Shown here piece by piece: positions 5,927-6,849 of a DNA stretch of 6,849 nucleotides. Source of the stretch: Pontiella desulfatans (GTDB taxonomy: Bacteria > Verrucomicrobiota > Kiritimatiellia > Kiritimatiellales > Pontiellaceae); contig JARFRL010000003.1 in assembly GCA_029287275.1 (NCBI GenBank), positions 1 to 6,849 of the forward strand, written 5' to 3'. Each line of letters begins with the position of its first letter. Positions within the stretch are counted from its first letter, which is position 1. Both the position numbers and the translations under genes were made by a program. The notes under the pieces are model-generated. The model did no database searches. It was not told the origin of the DNA and saw nothing but the letters and a program-made list of their open reading frames with translations.

Positions 5927-6262
5927 TTATTTTTTCCAGAACTTCCACCAGGATTTTTGTTCCTGCTCCATCTTTTCGCCTGCTTCCTGGGCTTTCTTTT
6001 TCGTTTCCTTCTTTTTGGCGGTAGCCTTTTTCATCTCTTCGGATTTGCCTTTTCCCTTGGCTTCATCGGGTTGGCCGACTTCTTTGGTTTCCTCCGCCTT
6101 GGTTTTGACTTCCTTCGTTTTTTGCTCGGACACTTCCTTGCCCATGCCTTCCGATTTTTTCATTTCCGAGTCCGGCGCGTCTTTTCCTTGCTCCTTTTTG
6201 GCTTCGGCGCTCAGGCCCGCGAGCAAAAGAGCGGCCAGCGCGTACATTAATGTTTTTTTCAT
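5927..6262 (-). CDS. Small exported Lys/Glu-rich protein, unknown function
   Basis: I do not recognise a family for this 111-aa product. The ATG at 6262 is chosen because GGGAG lies 5 nt upstream and because it opens a clean signal peptide: MKK, a hydrophobic stretch LMYALAALLLAGL, then SAEA with likely cleavage after A21. The mature part of 90 residues has 27 lysines and about 20 acidic residues, almost no hydrophobic residues, and should be disordered or an extended charged helix in the periplasm or outside. It ends in SWWKFWKK, an aromatic-basic tail that could touch a membrane or cell-wall polymer; that is inference. It follows the STAS-like gene by 65 nt in the same direction and is closed by a terminator 24 nt downstream. 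A longer reading frame upstream overlaps the STAS-like gene and is not needed. Low complexity makes homology searches unreliable. Confidence 0.82.
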   Translation of the reverse strand: MKKTLMYALAALLLAGLSAEAKKEQGKDAPDSEMKKSEGMGKEVSEQKTKEVKTKAEETKEVGQPDEAKGKGKSEEMKKATAKKKETKKKAQEAGEKMEQEQKSWWKFWKK

Positions 6263-6267
6263 GATAG

Positions 6268-6272
6268 CTCCC
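6268..6272 (-). promoter_or_regulatory. Ribosome binding site of the Lys-rich gene
   Basis: GGGAG on the minus strand lies 5 nt before the ATG at 6262. It also sets this start apart from the in-frame ATG four codons upstream, which would place residues before the signal peptide. Confidence 0.7.
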
Positions 6273-6327
6273 ATGGTTTTGTTTGTCTCGTCGCGCGGCG
6301 AGGGCGTCGCGCGGGGATGGTTGTGGG

Positions 6328-6711
6328 TCAGGCAACGCGTTTCTTTCCGACGCCCAGCCACGCCTGGGCCTCTTCCAGCGCCGGAAAAATCCTGATGTCG
6401 AACGCCACCCGATTCTTGAGTCCCTCGACCCAAAGACTGATGATCGCTCCGGTAAGGCCATTGTCCACCACGACCGCGGTTTTGGTTCGCGTCGCGTCGG
6501 TTGGGCACAGGCACTGAAATTCACGAACCATCATTTCGAGCTCGCCCAGTCGAATGTCCGCGTGATGATTTCCGATCAACCAGATATCGTTGGTGCCGGG
6601 ATATTCCCTGATCTTCGTTAGATGATGGATGATGGTTTGGATCATGGGGAAGTCGAAGATCTCATTGAACTTCACAAGGAGATGGTCCCCGTTCTTTTCG
6701 ATAGTATACAT
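6328..6711 (-). CDS. STAS/SpoIIAA-like domain protein
   Basis: The 127-aa product has the outline of small STAS or SpoIIAA-like proteins: a starting beta-hairpin (YTIEKNGDHLLVKF), a helix (FPMIQTIIHHLTKIREY), a strand (NDIWLIGN), a second helix (GELEMMVREFQ), a strand with small residues (KTAVVVDNG), and the closing strand and helix VAFDIRIFPALEEAQAWLG, whose E-E-A-x-A-W-L ending is common in this group. There is no signal peptide, so it is cytoplasmic. Such proteins often take part in protein-protein switches, but no phosphorylatable serine or threonine stands out in the usual place, and the partner is unknown. The ATG at 6711 is preferred to the in-frame TTG at 6753, which adds a Lys/Arg-rich stretch without homology; the Shine-Dalgarno sequence is weak in both. 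It is probably the first gene of a unit with the Lys-rich gene. The family call rests on the fold pattern only. Confidence 0.75.
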   Translation of the reverse strand: MYTIEKNGDHLLVKFNEIFDFPMIQTIIHHLTKIREYPGTNDIWLIGNHHADIRLGELEMMVREFQCLCPTDATRTKTAVVVDNGLTGAIISLWVEGLKNRVAFDIRIFPALEEAQAWLGVGKKRVA

Positions 6712-6849
6712 AATAGAGCCTATTTTTTTTGATCGCGTTTTTTTCAGCCGCAAGAATAGTGCCGTAAAGGCACGCAGAGCGTACTTAGCTCCGTGTCAAC
6801 GAGCAAGATGTTAATTTAAAAGAGTTCGCTGATCGAGCAAGTTTTTTTC
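6712..6849. other. Intergenic region at the window end
   Basis: This AT-richer stretch holds the leader of the STAS-like gene. A 5-bp hairpin, GTGCC-GTAAA-GGCAC, is at 6759-6773. On the minus strand a perfect -35 hexamer TTGACA lies at 6794-6799, but no acceptable -10 follows at 16-18 bp, so I do not call a promoter. No gene is visible. Confidence 0.5.

Noticed and set aside
6263..6514. Upstream extension of the Lys-rich reading frame
   Set aside because: It overlaps the STAS-like gene and would bury the signal peptide inside the protein; the ATG at 6262 has a good ribosome binding site.
6712..6753. TTG start adding fourteen residues to the STAS-like protein
   Set aside because: No ribosome binding site is seen and the added Lys/Arg stretch does not fit the compact domain, which begins naturally at the ATG.
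6771..6799. Minus-strand promoter based on TTGACA
   Set aside because: The -35 is perfect, but at 16-18 bp spacing only GC-rich sequence such as TGCGTG is found in the -10 place.

Overview
The window looks like chromosomal DNA of a moderately high-GC bacterium. The main genes sit at roughly 60% GC by eye. The three housekeeping genes dprA, topA and a xerC-type recombinase keep the order known from many Firmicutes and delta-proteobacteria-like lineages. The phylum cannot be fixed from this sequence. Intergenic repeats built on a CACGAAGG core and a GxxExxY protein gene occur together in several environmental lineages (planctomycete-, verrucomicrobial- and deltaproteobacterial-type genomes), so one of these or a relative is my best guess.

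Left part (1-5304, + strand): dprA (20-1144), a small GxxExxY/PD-(D/E)XK-fold gene (1173-1568), topA (1618-4185) and xerC (4351-5304). All act on DNA: loading of incoming single strands, relaxation of supercoils, and chromosome dimer resolution. The GxxExxY gene is an insert in an otherwise conserved order. Inverted repeats of 26 bp (21 matching) abut it to within 2 and 1 nt of its start and stop codons. The gap between topA and xerC is also bounded by shorter inverted copies of the same repeat but holds no gene. Copies of the right-hand arm also lie just upstream of dprA and downstream of xerC.

Middle part (5305-5876): about 390 bp without protein genes. It holds a solo repeat arm, an array of degenerate 7-9 nt units of the type ACCTTYR, then a tRNA-Pro(CGG) gene with its own promoter and a strong terminator.

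Right part (5877-6849, - strand): a likely two-gene unit. It encodes a 127-aa STAS/SpoIIAA-like protein, then a 111-aa exported Lys/Glu-rich protein ending in an aromatic-basic tail, and closes with an intrinsic terminator that faces the tRNA terminator.

The most interesting points are the compact inverted-repeat/GxxExxY cassette with gene-less relatives nearby (an arrangement that recalls REP/RAYT systems) and a TopA whose usual zinc-finger tail is replaced by three cysteine-poor repeats of about 65 residues.
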